A stretch of DNA of 64,000 nt, from contig NZ_JAPEOS010000001.1 of the NCBI RefSeq assembly GCF_026340975.1, positions 310,001 through 374,000 of the forward strand, in the 5' to 3' direction. Made by a program: the position numbers and the translations under genes. The notes under the pieces were generated by a model, which worked only from the letters and a program-made list of their open reading frames with translations, was not told the DNA's origin and did not search any database. This stretch comes from Streptomyces sp. NBC_01214. Its GTDB lineage: Bacteria; Actinomycetota; Actinomycetes; Streptomycetales; Streptomycetaceae. Positions within the stretch are counted from its first letter, which is position 1. Each line of letters opens with the position of its first letter. Below are positions 33,938 to 41,863 of the stretch, piece by piece.

Positions 33938-35023
33938 ATGCAGCACGTCCAGGGCGCACAGGTCACGACTTCGGGGCACGATCCCGGACCCGACGGTCCG
34001 AGCCTGTCGCTCAACAGCTCTCAACACCGGCTCATCACCGCGTCCCTGCAATCGCTGGCGCAGGAGATGAACGACATAGCCGAGCAGGCGTCCGCCCTGC
34101 TCACGACACCAGCGGGCGGTCCGTCCACCGACTCCGAGGTCTTCACCCGGATCGCCCGCAGAACCGTGCCCCGCTGGCACTTCGCGATGCTGAACGACAC
34201 CGAGCGCAACGACGCCCTGGCCGGCGCCTTGGCCCGGGGCGTTCCCTCCGGAGCGACCGTGCTGGACATCGGCTCGGGGAGCGGGCTGCTCGCCATGGCG
34301 GCGGCCCGGGCGGGCGCGGCGCGCGTCATCACCTGCGAGATGAATCCGCTGCTCGCGGAGGTGGCCCGGCAGGTGATCGACGCCCACGGCTTCAGCGAGG
34401 TCATCACGGTGATCGGAAAGCCGTCGACCGCGCTGGAGATCGGCCGTGACCTCGACGCCCCGGTGGACGTACTGGTCTCGGAGATCGTCGACTGCGGTCT
34501 CATCGGCGAGGGCCTGCTGCCGTCGATCCGGCACGCGCGCCGGCACCTGCTGAAGCCCGGCGGCACCATGTTCCCCTCCGCGGCCCGGATCCTGGGCCGG
34601 CTGGTCAGCAGCGAGGACATCCAGCGGCTCAACCAGGTCACCACGGCCGGCGGCTTCGACGTCTCGCTGATGAACACGCTCTCCACCCGGGGCCACCTGC
34701 CGGTGCGCCTGAGCACCTGGCCCCACCGGTTCCTGTCCGAGACCACCACGGTCGTCGGGTTCGACCTGGCCGAGGACCCCCTGGAGCCGGGCGAACGCCA
34801 GATCGACCTCACCGCGAGCACCGACGGGGAAGCGCACGCCCTGGTCGTCTGGTTCGAGCTGGACATGGCGGCCGGCACCACGCTGACCAACTCCCCGGAG
34901 AACACCACGTCGCACTGGATGCAGGGCTGGGTCCCGCTGGAGAAGACCGTCCAGGTGAAGGCCGGCGAGAGCGTCCCGCTCCGGCTCCGGTGGAGCGACT
35001 TCTCCCTCAGCGTGCACGTCTGA
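33938..35023 (+). CDS. sznE: SznE-like L-arginine Nω-methyltransferase (PRMT family)
   Basis: The 361-residue SAM-dependent methyltransferase is of the protein-arginine-methyltransferase fold but sits in a biosynthetic cluster. It has SAM motif I VLDIGSGSGLLAMAAA, the acidic residue at the end of strand 2 in ITCEMNP, the PRMT double-Glu loop SEIVDCGLIGEGLL, and the THW-loop equivalent TTSHWMQGW. SznE in streptozotocin biosynthesis methylates free L-arginine to Nω-methylarginine, the substrate of SznF. The SznF-like gene follows 74 bases downstream in the same direction, as in that pathway. Start: ATG at 33938 with GAGGAG 11 bases upstream; GTG at 33929 is too close to that site. Confidence 0.9.
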   Translation: MQHVQGAQVTTSGHDPGPDGPSLSLNSSQHRLITASLQSLAQEMNDIAEQASALLTTPAGGPSTDSEVFTRIARRTVPRWHFAMLNDTERNDALAGALARGVPSGATVLDIGSGSGLLAMAAARAGAARVITCEMNPLLAEVARQVIDAHGFSEVITVIGKPSTALEIGRDLDAPVDVLVSEIVDCGLIGEGLLPSIRHARRHLLKPGGTMFPSAARILGRLVSSEDIQRLNQVTTAGGFDVSLMNTLSTRGHLPVRLSTWPHRFLSETTTVVGFDLAEDPLEPGERQIDLTASTDGEAHALVVWFELDMAAGTTLTNSPENTTSHWMQGWVPLEKTVQVKAGESVPLRLRWSDFSLSVHV

Positions 35024-35097
35024 TCGACACCGCTAGCGGGCCCGCCCCGTACCGCCGCCGGCCGTACCTCCTGCGCATCCGGACCAAGGAGAACGCA

Positions 35098-36522
35098 ATG
35101 AGTCACGCACCGCAGCACGTCCCGTTCGAACTCAGCGGCACCGAACTGCGCGACGCGATCGTGCAGTACGCCACGAACCCGATCTTCCTCGACAACCTGG
35201 ACTGGCAGAACGACGACAACCCCTACCGTCGCCAGCTGCGCCCGCAGATCCTGCCGCACCTCGACTTCGACAAGGTGCCGGGCCGGGAGAACGTCCTCGA
35301 CTACACGAGCCTGGCCGTGCAGCGCCTGCTCACCTCCATCTACGAGGCGGACCTGGTGTTCTTCCCCAAGTCCGGCCTGGAGGGCAAGGAGGGCAAGGAG
35401 GAGGACTTCCGCGCGTTCTACAGTCCGGCCAACCGGGCGCTCGGGGAGCGGATACGGCCGGCGCTGGAGCGGTACGCCTTCGGTTTCCTCGACGACGAGG
35501 TCGAGACGTCCGGGAAGTGGACGAGGGCGAGCCTGGACAGTTACCTCGACTCCCTCGACATGGGCGGCGGCGAGGAGCTGTCACCCATCGAAGCGGCCGT
35601 CACCGGCTCCGCCGACCCCGAGCGCGCCGCCCGCATGTGGCTGGTGCAGTTCGCCCCCGACTTCCTGTCCGAGGCGTCGCCGATGATGCGCAACGTCCTC
35701 GGCTACTACGGGCCGGTCCAGTCCGAGTGGTTCAAGGTCGTCATCGACGAGTACGGCTACGGCGTGCACGACACCAAGCACAGCACCCTGTTCGAGCGGA
35801 CCCTGGAGTCCGTCGGCCTGAAGTCTGACCTCCACCGGTACTGGCAGTACTACCTCAACAGCAGCCTGCTGCTGAACAACTACTTCCACTACCTGGGCAA
35901 GAACCACGAGCTGTTCTTCCGCTACGTCGGCGCCCTGTTCTACACGGAAAGCTCGCTGGTCGACTTCTGCCGGCGGGCCGACCGCCTGCTGCACGGCGTC
36001 TTCGGCGACCCGGTCGACACCACCTACTTCACCGAGCACGTCCACATCGACCAGCACCACGGCCGCATGGCGCGCGAGAAGATCATCGCGCCGCTCATCG
36101 AGGCGCACGGCGAGGGGATCATCCCCGAGATCGTCCGCGGCATCGAGGAGTACCGGGTGCTCCTCGAGGTCGCCGACAAGGACTTCGTCGCGCAGATCTC
36201 CTGGATGGACGACCAGCCGGAGCTCAAGAAGCTGCACGGTCCCGTCTACGAGGCCATCAAGGAGGGTCGGGTCCAGGCGCCGGTGGCGCACCTGGTCGAG
36301 CCCTTCAACGAGCTGTCGAACACGCACTGCCACGAGGGCGACGAGCTCTGCCACATCGTTTCCGGCACCATGCGCTTCGAGAGCGGGCTCGGCTCGTCGC
36401 TGACGCTGGAGGCGGGAGAGGGGGTCGTCATCCGGCGCAACCGGCTGCACGGCGCCGACATCCTGTCCGAGGAGTGCGTCTACGAGATCCACTCGGTGGG
36501 GGATTACCGCACATGCCTGTAG
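35098..36522 (+). CDS. sznF: SznF-like N-nitrosating metalloenzyme (HDO diiron domain + cupin)
   Basis: The 474-residue protein matches SznF in length (471, from memory) and domain order: N-terminal helical domain (1-120), heme-oxygenase-like diiron domain (about 130-330) and C-terminal cupin (about 390-474). The ligands known for SznF fall at a constant offset of +3: E192, E218, H228, E284, H314, D318 and H321 in the HDO domain (LSEASP, IDEYGYGVHDTKH, YTESS, EHVHIDQHH), and H410, H412 and H451 in the cupin (THCHEGDE, RLHGAD). SznF hydroxylates Nω-methylarginine twice, and its cupin rearranges the product to an N-nitrosourea. ATG with AAGGAG upstream. The Rieske gene overlaps its end. Confidence 0.95.
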   Translation: MSHAPQHVPFELSGTELRDAIVQYATNPIFLDNLDWQNDDNPYRRQLRPQILPHLDFDKVPGRENVLDYTSLAVQRLLTSIYEADLVFFPKSGLEGKEGKEEDFRAFYSPANRALGERIRPALERYAFGFLDDEVETSGKWTRASLDSYLDSLDMGGGEELSPIEAAVTGSADPERAARMWLVQFAPDFLSEASPMMRNVLGYYGPVQSEWFKVVIDEYGYGVHDTKHSTLFERTLESVGLKSDLHRYWQYYLNSSLLLNNYFHYLGKNHELFFRYVGALFYTESSLVDFCRRADRLLHGVFGDPVDTTYFTEHVHIDQHHGRMAREKIIAPLIEAHGEGIIPEIVRGIEEYRVLLEVADKDFVAQISWMDDQPELKKLHGPVYEAIKEGRVQAPVAHLVEPFNELSNTHCHEGDELCHIVSGTMRFESGLGSSLTLEAGEGVVIRRNRLHGADILSEECVYEIHSVGDYRTCL

Positions 36523-36887
36523 TGAGCTTCCCCGTCGCGGGGCGGGAGAACTGCGTGGTCGTCGCCGGGACGGCCTATGTGTACGCCACGCTCGACGGCC
36601 GCGGCTTCGTGATGAACGCCTCGTGCCCCCACCGCGGCGGCCCGCTCCACCTGGCCGGTGTGACACCGGACGCCGGCCGGCTCGTCTGCCCCTGGCACGA
36701 CCGCAAGACGTCCGCGGCGCGGCTGCGGGCCGAGGTCCCGGCCGTACGGACCGGGAACCGGGTCACGGCGGTCTTCCCCGACCGTCCCGCCGCCGGCCGG
36801 GCGGCCCCGGCCGGCGACTGCGGCCGCACGAGCCGTGAGTACCGGCCGCTGTCGCCCGCACTCGCCCGCCCGGGCGCGGCGGTCTGA
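36513..36887 (+). CDS. Small Rieske [2Fe-2S] protein
   Basis: The 124-residue soluble protein has the cluster-binding motifs CPHRGG and CPWHDRK, spaced as in Rieske ferredoxins, and a short Arg/Ala-rich tail. It starts inside the last codons of the sznF-like gene (10-base overlap), so the two are co-translated. The natural suggestion is that it delivers electrons to the diiron HDO domain of the SznF homologue, which must be reduced for O2 activation. No reductase gene is adjacent, so a housekeeping reductase would be needed. A 19-bp hairpin follows the stop. Confidence 0.87.
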   Translation: MPVVSFPVAGRENCVVVAGTAYVYATLDGRGFVMNASCPHRGGPLHLAGVTPDAGRLVCPWHDRKTSAARLRAEVPAVRTGNRVTAVFPDRPAAGRAAPAGDCGRTSREYRPLSPALARPGAAV

Positions 36888-36895
36888 TCCCCCTC

Positions 36896-36937
36896 CCGTT
36901 GCACCCGGCGCCGGACATCCGGCGCCGGGTGCAACGG
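36896..36937. terminator. 19-bp hairpin terminator after the sznE-sznF-Rieske group
   Basis: Arms 36896-36914 and 36919-36937 are perfectly complementary around ACAT. It separates the sznE/sznF/Rieske transcript from the ATP-grasp/MFS transcript, which therefore needs its own promoter or read-through. Confidence 0.82.
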
Positions 36938-37011
36938 CCCGGACCGCCCCGGTGTTCTACAGGTGGCGGCGCACCGGCCGAACGCACGACGACGAACGAG
37001 GAGTGTGGACC

Positions 37012-38262
37012 ATGGCGTGGGACGGCGAGAAGCCGCTTCTGCTGCTGATCGGAAGCAGCGGCCAGCGCAGCAGGGAGTTCATTCTGCGGACGGTGAGCAC
37101 GCGTTACGCGTTATGGCTCCTCCAGCCCGCACCGGTGAGCTGGGAAGAGCCGTACGTCGTGGGCTCCACGATCGTGGACAACACCGACCCGGACGCGCTG
37201 ACGGCGGCCGCCCGGCAGGTGGCCGCCGAGCACACCCCGACCGGTGTGTTCTGCTACGACGAGGGGCTCGTGACCCCCGCCGCGCACGTGGCCCGGGCGC
37301 TGGGGCTGCCGGGCAACTCCCCCGAGTCCGTCATCGCGTGCCGGGACAAGGCCGCCACGCGGTCCGCGCTGGAGTCGGCCCGGGTGCCGCAGCCGGCCTC
37401 GATCGGCGTACGGTCGCTGGCCGAAGCCCGGGCGGCGGCGGAGAAGATCGGCTTCCCCGTCGTGCTGAAGCCGCGCGGGTTGGCCGGCGGGATGGGCGTG
37501 CGCAAGGCCGACGGCCCCGATGACGTGGAGAGCGCGTACCGGGCGGCTTCCGGCGCCTCCTACCCCGGTGTTCCCGTCTTCGACGTGTCGGTGCTCGTCG
37601 AGGAGTTCGCCGACGGCCCCGAGATCAGCGTCGACGCGGTCTTCTTCGACGGGGAGTGCGTTCCGCTCGTCGTCGCCCGCAAGCAGGTCGGCCTGGCCCC
37701 CTTCTTCGAGGAGACGGGTCACGAGGTCGACGGGGCCGACCCGCTGCTGACCGATCCCGGGCTGCTGGAGGCGCTGCGGTCCGCGCACGCCGCGCTGGAC
37801 TTCCACACCGGCGTCAGCCACACCGAATTCCGCATCACCGCCGGCGGACTGCGCCTGATGGAGGTCAACGCCCGCCTCGGCGGGGACATGATCCCCTACC
37901 TCGGGGAGCTGGCCACCGGGGTCGACGTGGCGATGGCGGCGGCGGACACCGCCGCGGGCGCCCGTCCAGACACCAAGGTGCGCCACCGCAAGGCCGCGGC
38001 CATCGCCTTCCTGTACCCGGACGAGGACATCGAGATCGATGCCGTGACCGTCCACGAGGACCGCTTCCCGGCCGGTGTGCACAGCGCCGACGCGATGGCG
38101 GGCCCCGGCGCGGTGCTGCGCCTGCCGCCGCGCGGCTACATCTCCCGCTACGCCCGCGTGATCGCCCTCGCCGACTCGGTCGAGCAGGCCCGCGCCGCCC
38201 TGCTGAGCGCCCCCGAGATCGTGGAGCTCGACTCCCGCCCGGCGGAGGTACCCGCTCCGTGA
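37012..38262 (+). CDS. ATP-grasp carboxylate-amine ligase with a TTA codon
   Basis: The 416-residue paralogue of the ligase at 20325 has the pre-ATP domain beginning LLLLIGSSGQRSREF, FPVVLKPRGLAGGMGV, the hinge VLVEEFADGPEISVD, the shared ARKQVGLAPFFEETGH and the metal motif MEVNARLGGDMIPYL. Codon 34 is TTA (37111-37113), the rare leucine codon that needs the bldA tRNA, so translation is probably limited to the developmental/production phase. The ATG follows GAGGAG. The stop overlaps the GTG of the MFS gene (GTGA). The two paralogues could work on the two ends of one substrate or form consecutive amide bonds. Confidence 0.88.
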   Translation: MAWDGEKPLLLLIGSSGQRSREFILRTVSTRYALWLLQPAPVSWEEPYVVGSTIVDNTDPDALTAAARQVAAEHTPTGVFCYDEGLVTPAAHVARALGLPGNSPESVIACRDKAATRSALESARVPQPASIGVRSLAEARAAAEKIGFPVVLKPRGLAGGMGVRKADGPDDVESAYRAASGASYPGVPVFDVSVLVEEFADGPEISVDAVFFDGECVPLVVARKQVGLAPFFEETGHEVDGADPLLTDPGLLEALRSAHAALDFHTGVSHTEFRITAGGLRLMEVNARLGGDMIPYLGELATGVDVAMAAADTAAGARPDTKVRHRKAAAIAFLYPDEDIEIDAVTVHEDRFPAGVHSADAMAGPGAVLRLPPRGYISRYARVIALADSVEQARAALLSAPEIVELDSRPAEVPAP

Positions 38263-39545
38263 CGAACACCGGACCCGACGCTCCGGAGGGCCGCAAGGCC
38301 GCCCGGCCGTCCGTCGTACAGACCCTGCGCGGGATCCCGGGACCGATCTGGCTGGTCCTGGTCGGCATGCTGATCAACCGGCTGGGCAATTTCCTCCAGA
38401 TCTACCTGGTGCTCTACCTGACCGACAAGGGCTTCAGCACGTCCGCGGCCGCCTTCGCCCTCGGTGCGTACGGAGTGGGTTCGGTCGTCGGCGTCCTGGC
38501 GGGCGGCTCGATCTCCGACCGGGTCGGCTACGCGTGGACCATCGTCGGCTCCATGGCCCTCGCCGGCCTGCTCACCCTCAGCCTGGTCCACCTCGACAGC
38601 CTGCCCGTGGTGATCACGGTGGCCGCGGTGATCGGCATCGCCGCCCAGGCCTACCGGCCCGCCTCCTCGGCTCTGCTGGTGGAGGCCACCCCCGAGGAAC
38701 ACCACGTGATGGTGTTCGCGGTCTACCGCATGGCGTTCAACCTCGGCACCACCGCGGGCCCGCTGCTCGGCGCCCTGCTCATCAGCTACTCGTACGACCT
38801 GATGTTCTACATCGACGCGGTGACGTCGGTCGGCTTCGCCCTCTTCGCCCTGGTCCTGGTGAAGACCGGCCACAGCGCCGGTCCCGGCGCCCGGGATCCG
38901 CAGGCCGACGGCCGGTCGTACCTGGCCGTGCTCCGCGACCGTCGCTACCTGCTGTTCCTGCTGGCGCTCTTCCTCAACGCCGTCGTCTACATCCAGCACA
39001 CCTCCGCGCTGCCGCTCCAGCTCAAGGCGGACGGCCACGGACCGACCTTCTACTCCACCCTGCTCTCGTTGAACGCGGCCATGGTCATCTGCCTGGAACT
39101 GCTGTTCACCAAGTACGTGCAGCACCTCCCGGGTCGGTTCGCCGTCGCGCTGGGCGTCGGCCTGGTCGGCGTCGGCATGAACCTGTACGTGGCCGGTCCC
39201 GGCATGGCCATGTTCGTGATCGCGACAGTGGTGTGGACGGTCGGCGAGATGATCGGCACCCCGACCGCCTCCGCCTGGCCCGGCAAGGTCGCCCCCGCGC
39301 ACCTGCGGGGCCGCTACATCGCGGCCTCCGCCTTCCCGATGCAGATCGGCTACGCGGTGGGCCCGGTGATCGGCATCGCGGCCTGGCAGGCCTCGGCCGC
39401 CTCCGTGTGGTGGCTGTGCGGAGCGCTGACCGCCGTCGCCGTCGTCGTCACCCTGATCGGCATGGCCGAACCCCCGGCCGACGAGCAGCGGCGGACCGCG
39501 GACGCCGAGCCGGCCACCGCGCCGACGCCCGCCGAAACACCCTGA
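38259..39545 (+). CDS. MFS transporter, probable product exporter
   Basis: The 428-residue protein has 11-12 membrane helices, MFS motif GGSISDRVGYAW between helices 2 and 3, and a Pro/Ala/Glu-rich C-terminal tail. It is coupled to the TTA-containing ATP-grasp gene through a GTGA overlap, so its expression is probably also tied to bldA. It resembles drug and amino-acid/peptide exporters of the DHA1 type. With the MFS gene at 26288 it gives the cluster one exporter per operon. Confidence 0.87.
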   Translation: MTNTGPDAPEGRKAARPSVVQTLRGIPGPIWLVLVGMLINRLGNFLQIYLVLYLTDKGFSTSAAAFALGAYGVGSVVGVLAGGSISDRVGYAWTIVGSMALAGLLTLSLVHLDSLPVVITVAAVIGIAAQAYRPASSALLVEATPEEHHVMVFAVYRMAFNLGTTAGPLLGALLISYSYDLMFYIDAVTSVGFALFALVLVKTGHSAGPGARDPQADGRSYLAVLRDRRYLLFLLALFLNAVVYIQHTSALPLQLKADGHGPTFYSTLLSLNAAMVICLELLFTKYVQHLPGRFAVALGVGLVGVGMNLYVAGPGMAMFVIATVVWTVGEMIGTPTASAWPGKVAPAHLRGRYIAASAFPMQIGYAVGPVIGIAAWQASAASVWWLCGALTAVAVVVTLIGMAEPPADEQRRTADAEPATAPTPAETP

Positions 39546-39550
39546 GCCCC

Positions 39551-39571
39551 GTCCCCCGTCCCCCGTCCCCC
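39551..39571. repeat. Three tandem GTCCCCC units
   Basis: The heptamer GTCCCCC is repeated three times between the MFS stop and the hydrolase gene. It is probably replication slippage in a GC-rich spacer. No regulatory role can be supported. Confidence 0.6.
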
Positions 39572-39621
39572 GTGCCGCGGTTGCCCGGCACGCCGTGATC
39601 CGGAAGTGAGCGAAGCTGCCC

Positions 39622-40581
39622 ATGGCCTACGCAGACGGCATCGAGAATTTCGTGAAGACGGTCGACGGCGCCCTGCCGCCGGACTTCTACACCTACCCCG
39701 TCGAACGACAGCGCGCCCTGTACGACGGGCTGACCGAGGTCCTCCCGATCCCCGTGCCCGAGGGCGTCAGCCACCGGGACGCGAGCGTCACCCACGGCGG
39801 GCGCACCGCCCGCATCCGCATCTACGAGCCGGCCCGGCGCACGGGCGACGCCGTGCTGTTCTACATACGCGGCGGCGGCTTCGTCATCGGCTCCCTCCAC
39901 AGCCACCACAGCCTGGTCGCCGAACTCGCCGACCGAACCGGCCTGGTGGCGATCGCCCTCGATTTCGGCATGGCCCCGGAGAACCCGCACCCCGGCCCGC
40001 TGGAGGACTGTTACGCCGGACTGTGCGGCACGCTGGCCGACCTGCCCGCCCTCGGGCTCGACGGCATCGACCCCGAGGGCGCGGTGCTCTGCGGAGAGAG
40101 CTCCGGCGCCAACATGGCCGTCGTCCTCTCGATGATCGCCCGCGACCGGGGCGGCCCCCGGCTGCGCGGCCAGGCGGTGATCAGCCCGGTGCTCGACTTC
40201 ACCCGGTGGCGGCACGGCGGCGAGGACGCGCCCCTGCTCTCCGGCGGGGAGATGGAGTTCTACACCGCCTGCTACTGCCCGGAGCCCGGGCAGGCGGAAC
40301 TCCCGTACGTCTCGCCGCTGCTCACCGGCACCTTCCACGACCTGCCGCCCGCCTACGTCGTGGGCTGCGAGATGGACTCGCTGCGCGTGGACGCCGAGAA
40401 GTACACCGCCCGGCTGCGGCAGAACGGCACGCCGGTGACGTACGTGATGGAGGAGGGGATGGTGCACGCCCCGGTGCGCGCCCGCCGGATCAGCGAGCCG
40501 GCCGGGGCGTTCTTCGCCCGCTACTGCGACGCCGTGGCCGCCCTGGCGGCCGGAGAGGCGGCCGGCCGTGACGAGCGCTGA
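39622..40581 (+). CDS. Alpha/beta hydrolase of the hormone-sensitive-lipase type
   Basis: The 319-residue protein has an oxyanion-hole motif IRGGGFVIGS (the usual HGGGF has Arg in place of the first His), the nucleophile Ser in CGESSGAN, an acidic residue in GCEMDSLR and the catalytic His in MVHAPVR. Family members hydrolyse esters and some amides. Within a cluster rich in ATP-grasp ligases it may remove a protecting acyl or amino-acid group, or hydrolyse a toxic product. ATG at 39622. It overlaps the following ATP-grasp gene by 14 bases. Confidence 0.85.
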   Translation: MAYADGIENFVKTVDGALPPDFYTYPVERQRALYDGLTEVLPIPVPEGVSHRDASVTHGGRTARIRIYEPARRTGDAVLFYIRGGGFVIGSLHSHHSLVAELADRTGLVAIALDFGMAPENPHPGPLEDCYAGLCGTLADLPALGLDGIDPEGAVLCGESSGANMAVVLSMIARDRGGPRLRGQAVISPVLDFTRWRHGGEDAPLLSGGEMEFYTACYCPEPGQAELPYVSPLLTGTFHDLPPAYVVGCEMDSLRVDAEKYTARLRQNGTPVTYVMEEGMVHAPVRARRISEPAGAFFARYCDAVAALAAGEAAGRDER

Positions 40582-41863
40582 GCGGATCCCGGACGCGCCG
40601 CAGGGCCCCTGCGTGATCGTCGACCCGTACTCCTCGGGGGCGCTGTTCGCACAGACGCTGGCCGACCACGGCGTCCCGGTGGTGGCGGTGGTCACCGGCC
40701 CCCGGCCGCCGGAGGCCTACGCCTCCTCCTACCAGCCGCAGGACTTCCCCGAGATCATCGTCTACGAGGGCGACCTGGAGGCCGTCGCGGAGCGGCTGCG
40801 GGCGCTGGACCCGCGCTGCGTCGTGGCGGGCTGCGAGTCCGGGGTGGAACTGGCCGAACGGCTCGCCCCGCTCGTGACGCCCGAGCGGTGCAACGTGCCC
40901 GAACTCGCGGCGGCGCGGCGGGACAAGAGCAGCATGGCGGCCGCGGTCGCGGCGGCGGGCCTGCCGGTCATCCCGCAGATCTGCACCGCCGACGCCGACG
41001 AGGTGGCGTCCTGGCTGGAGCGCGAGGGCCTGGCCGGGGCGGACCTGGTCGTCAAGCCGCCCAAGAGCGCCAGCACCGACGGCGTGATCAAACTGACCGG
41101 CGGAGAGGACTGGCGGAGCGTGTTCGCGCGCCAGATCGGCCGGGTCAACCAGTTCGGCGAGGTCGACGACCGGCTCCTGGTCCAGAAGTTCGTCACCGGC
41201 ACCGAATACGTGATCGACACCTTCAGCCACGACGGCAAGCACGCCGTGGTCGACGTGTGCGCCTACCGCAAGGTCGACAACGGTCCGCACATGGCCGTCT
41301 ACGACACCATGCGCTGGCTGCCCCCGGACGACCCGGCCCTGCCCGGCCTGACGGAGTACGTCTTCGGCGTCCTGGACGCGGTGGGGCTGCGCTTCGGCTC
41401 GGCCCACGTCGAGGTGATGGGCACGGCGGAGGGACCGCTGCTCATCGAGCTCGGTGCCCGGCCGCACGGCGGCGGCCAGCCGCGCTTCAACCGCAACGCC
41501 ACCGGCGACAGCCAGATCGACCGGACCGTGCGCTGGCTGACCGGGGGCGAGCTCCCGCAGGGCTACGAGCTGCTCGTCCACCAGATGTGCGTCTTCCACA
41601 TCGCGCCCCGCTCCGGAACCGTCCGCGGCACGGCCGCCCTCGACGTCGTCCGCGACCTGCCCAGCCACCACTTCTCGATCCAGAACCTGGCCGACGGCGA
41701 CCACGTCCCCGCCACCCGGGACCTGGTCGACAGCCTCAACTTCGGGTTCGTGATCCTCGCCCACCCCGACGCCGCGCAGATCCAGCGGGACTACGAGGCC
41801 GTCCGGGCCGCGGAGCTCCGGCTTTCCATCGAGGAGCAGCGATCAACACCGCCGCCTTCCTGA
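40568..41863 (+). CDS. ATP-grasp carboxylate-amine ligase
   Basis: The 431-residue ligase has a pre-ATP domain (CVIVDPYSSGALFAQTL), ATP-binding strand DLVVKPPKSASTDGV, the hinge LLVQKFVTGTEYVID, and metal motif LLIELGARPHGGGQP, in which the final Asn is replaced by Gly. The combination resembles the BL00235/YwfE-like and phosphinothricin-peptide-type amino-acid ligases. It is only distantly related to the other cluster ligases. The GTG start overlaps the hydrolase gene. Its last codons contain the ribosome-binding site of the broken LysE-family gene. Confidence 0.86.
   Translation: MTSAERIPDAPQGPCVIVDPYSSGALFAQTLADHGVPVVAVVTGPRPPEAYASSYQPQDFPEIIVYEGDLEAVAERLRALDPRCVVAGCESGVELAERLAPLVTPERCNVPELAAARRDKSSMAAAVAAAGLPVIPQICTADADEVASWLEREGLAGADLVVKPPKSASTDGVIKLTGGEDWRSVFARQIGRVNQFGEVDDRLLVQKFVTGTEYVIDTFSHDGKHAVVDVCAYRKVDNGPHMAVYDTMRWLPPDDPALPGLTEYVFGVLDAVGLRFGSAHVEVMGTAEGPLLIELGARPHGGGQPRFNRNATGDSQIDRTVRWLTGGELPQGYELLVHQMCVFHIAPRSGTVRGTAALDVVRDLPSHHFSIQNLADGDHVPATRDLVDSLNFGFVILAHPDAAQIQRDYEAVRAAELRLSIEEQRSTPPPS

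Noticed and set aside
39551..39571. GTCCCCC tandem repeat as a regulatory site or CRISPR-like array
   Set aside because: Only three 7-base units without spacers; slippage is enough. No CRISPR array or cas gene was seen anywhere.
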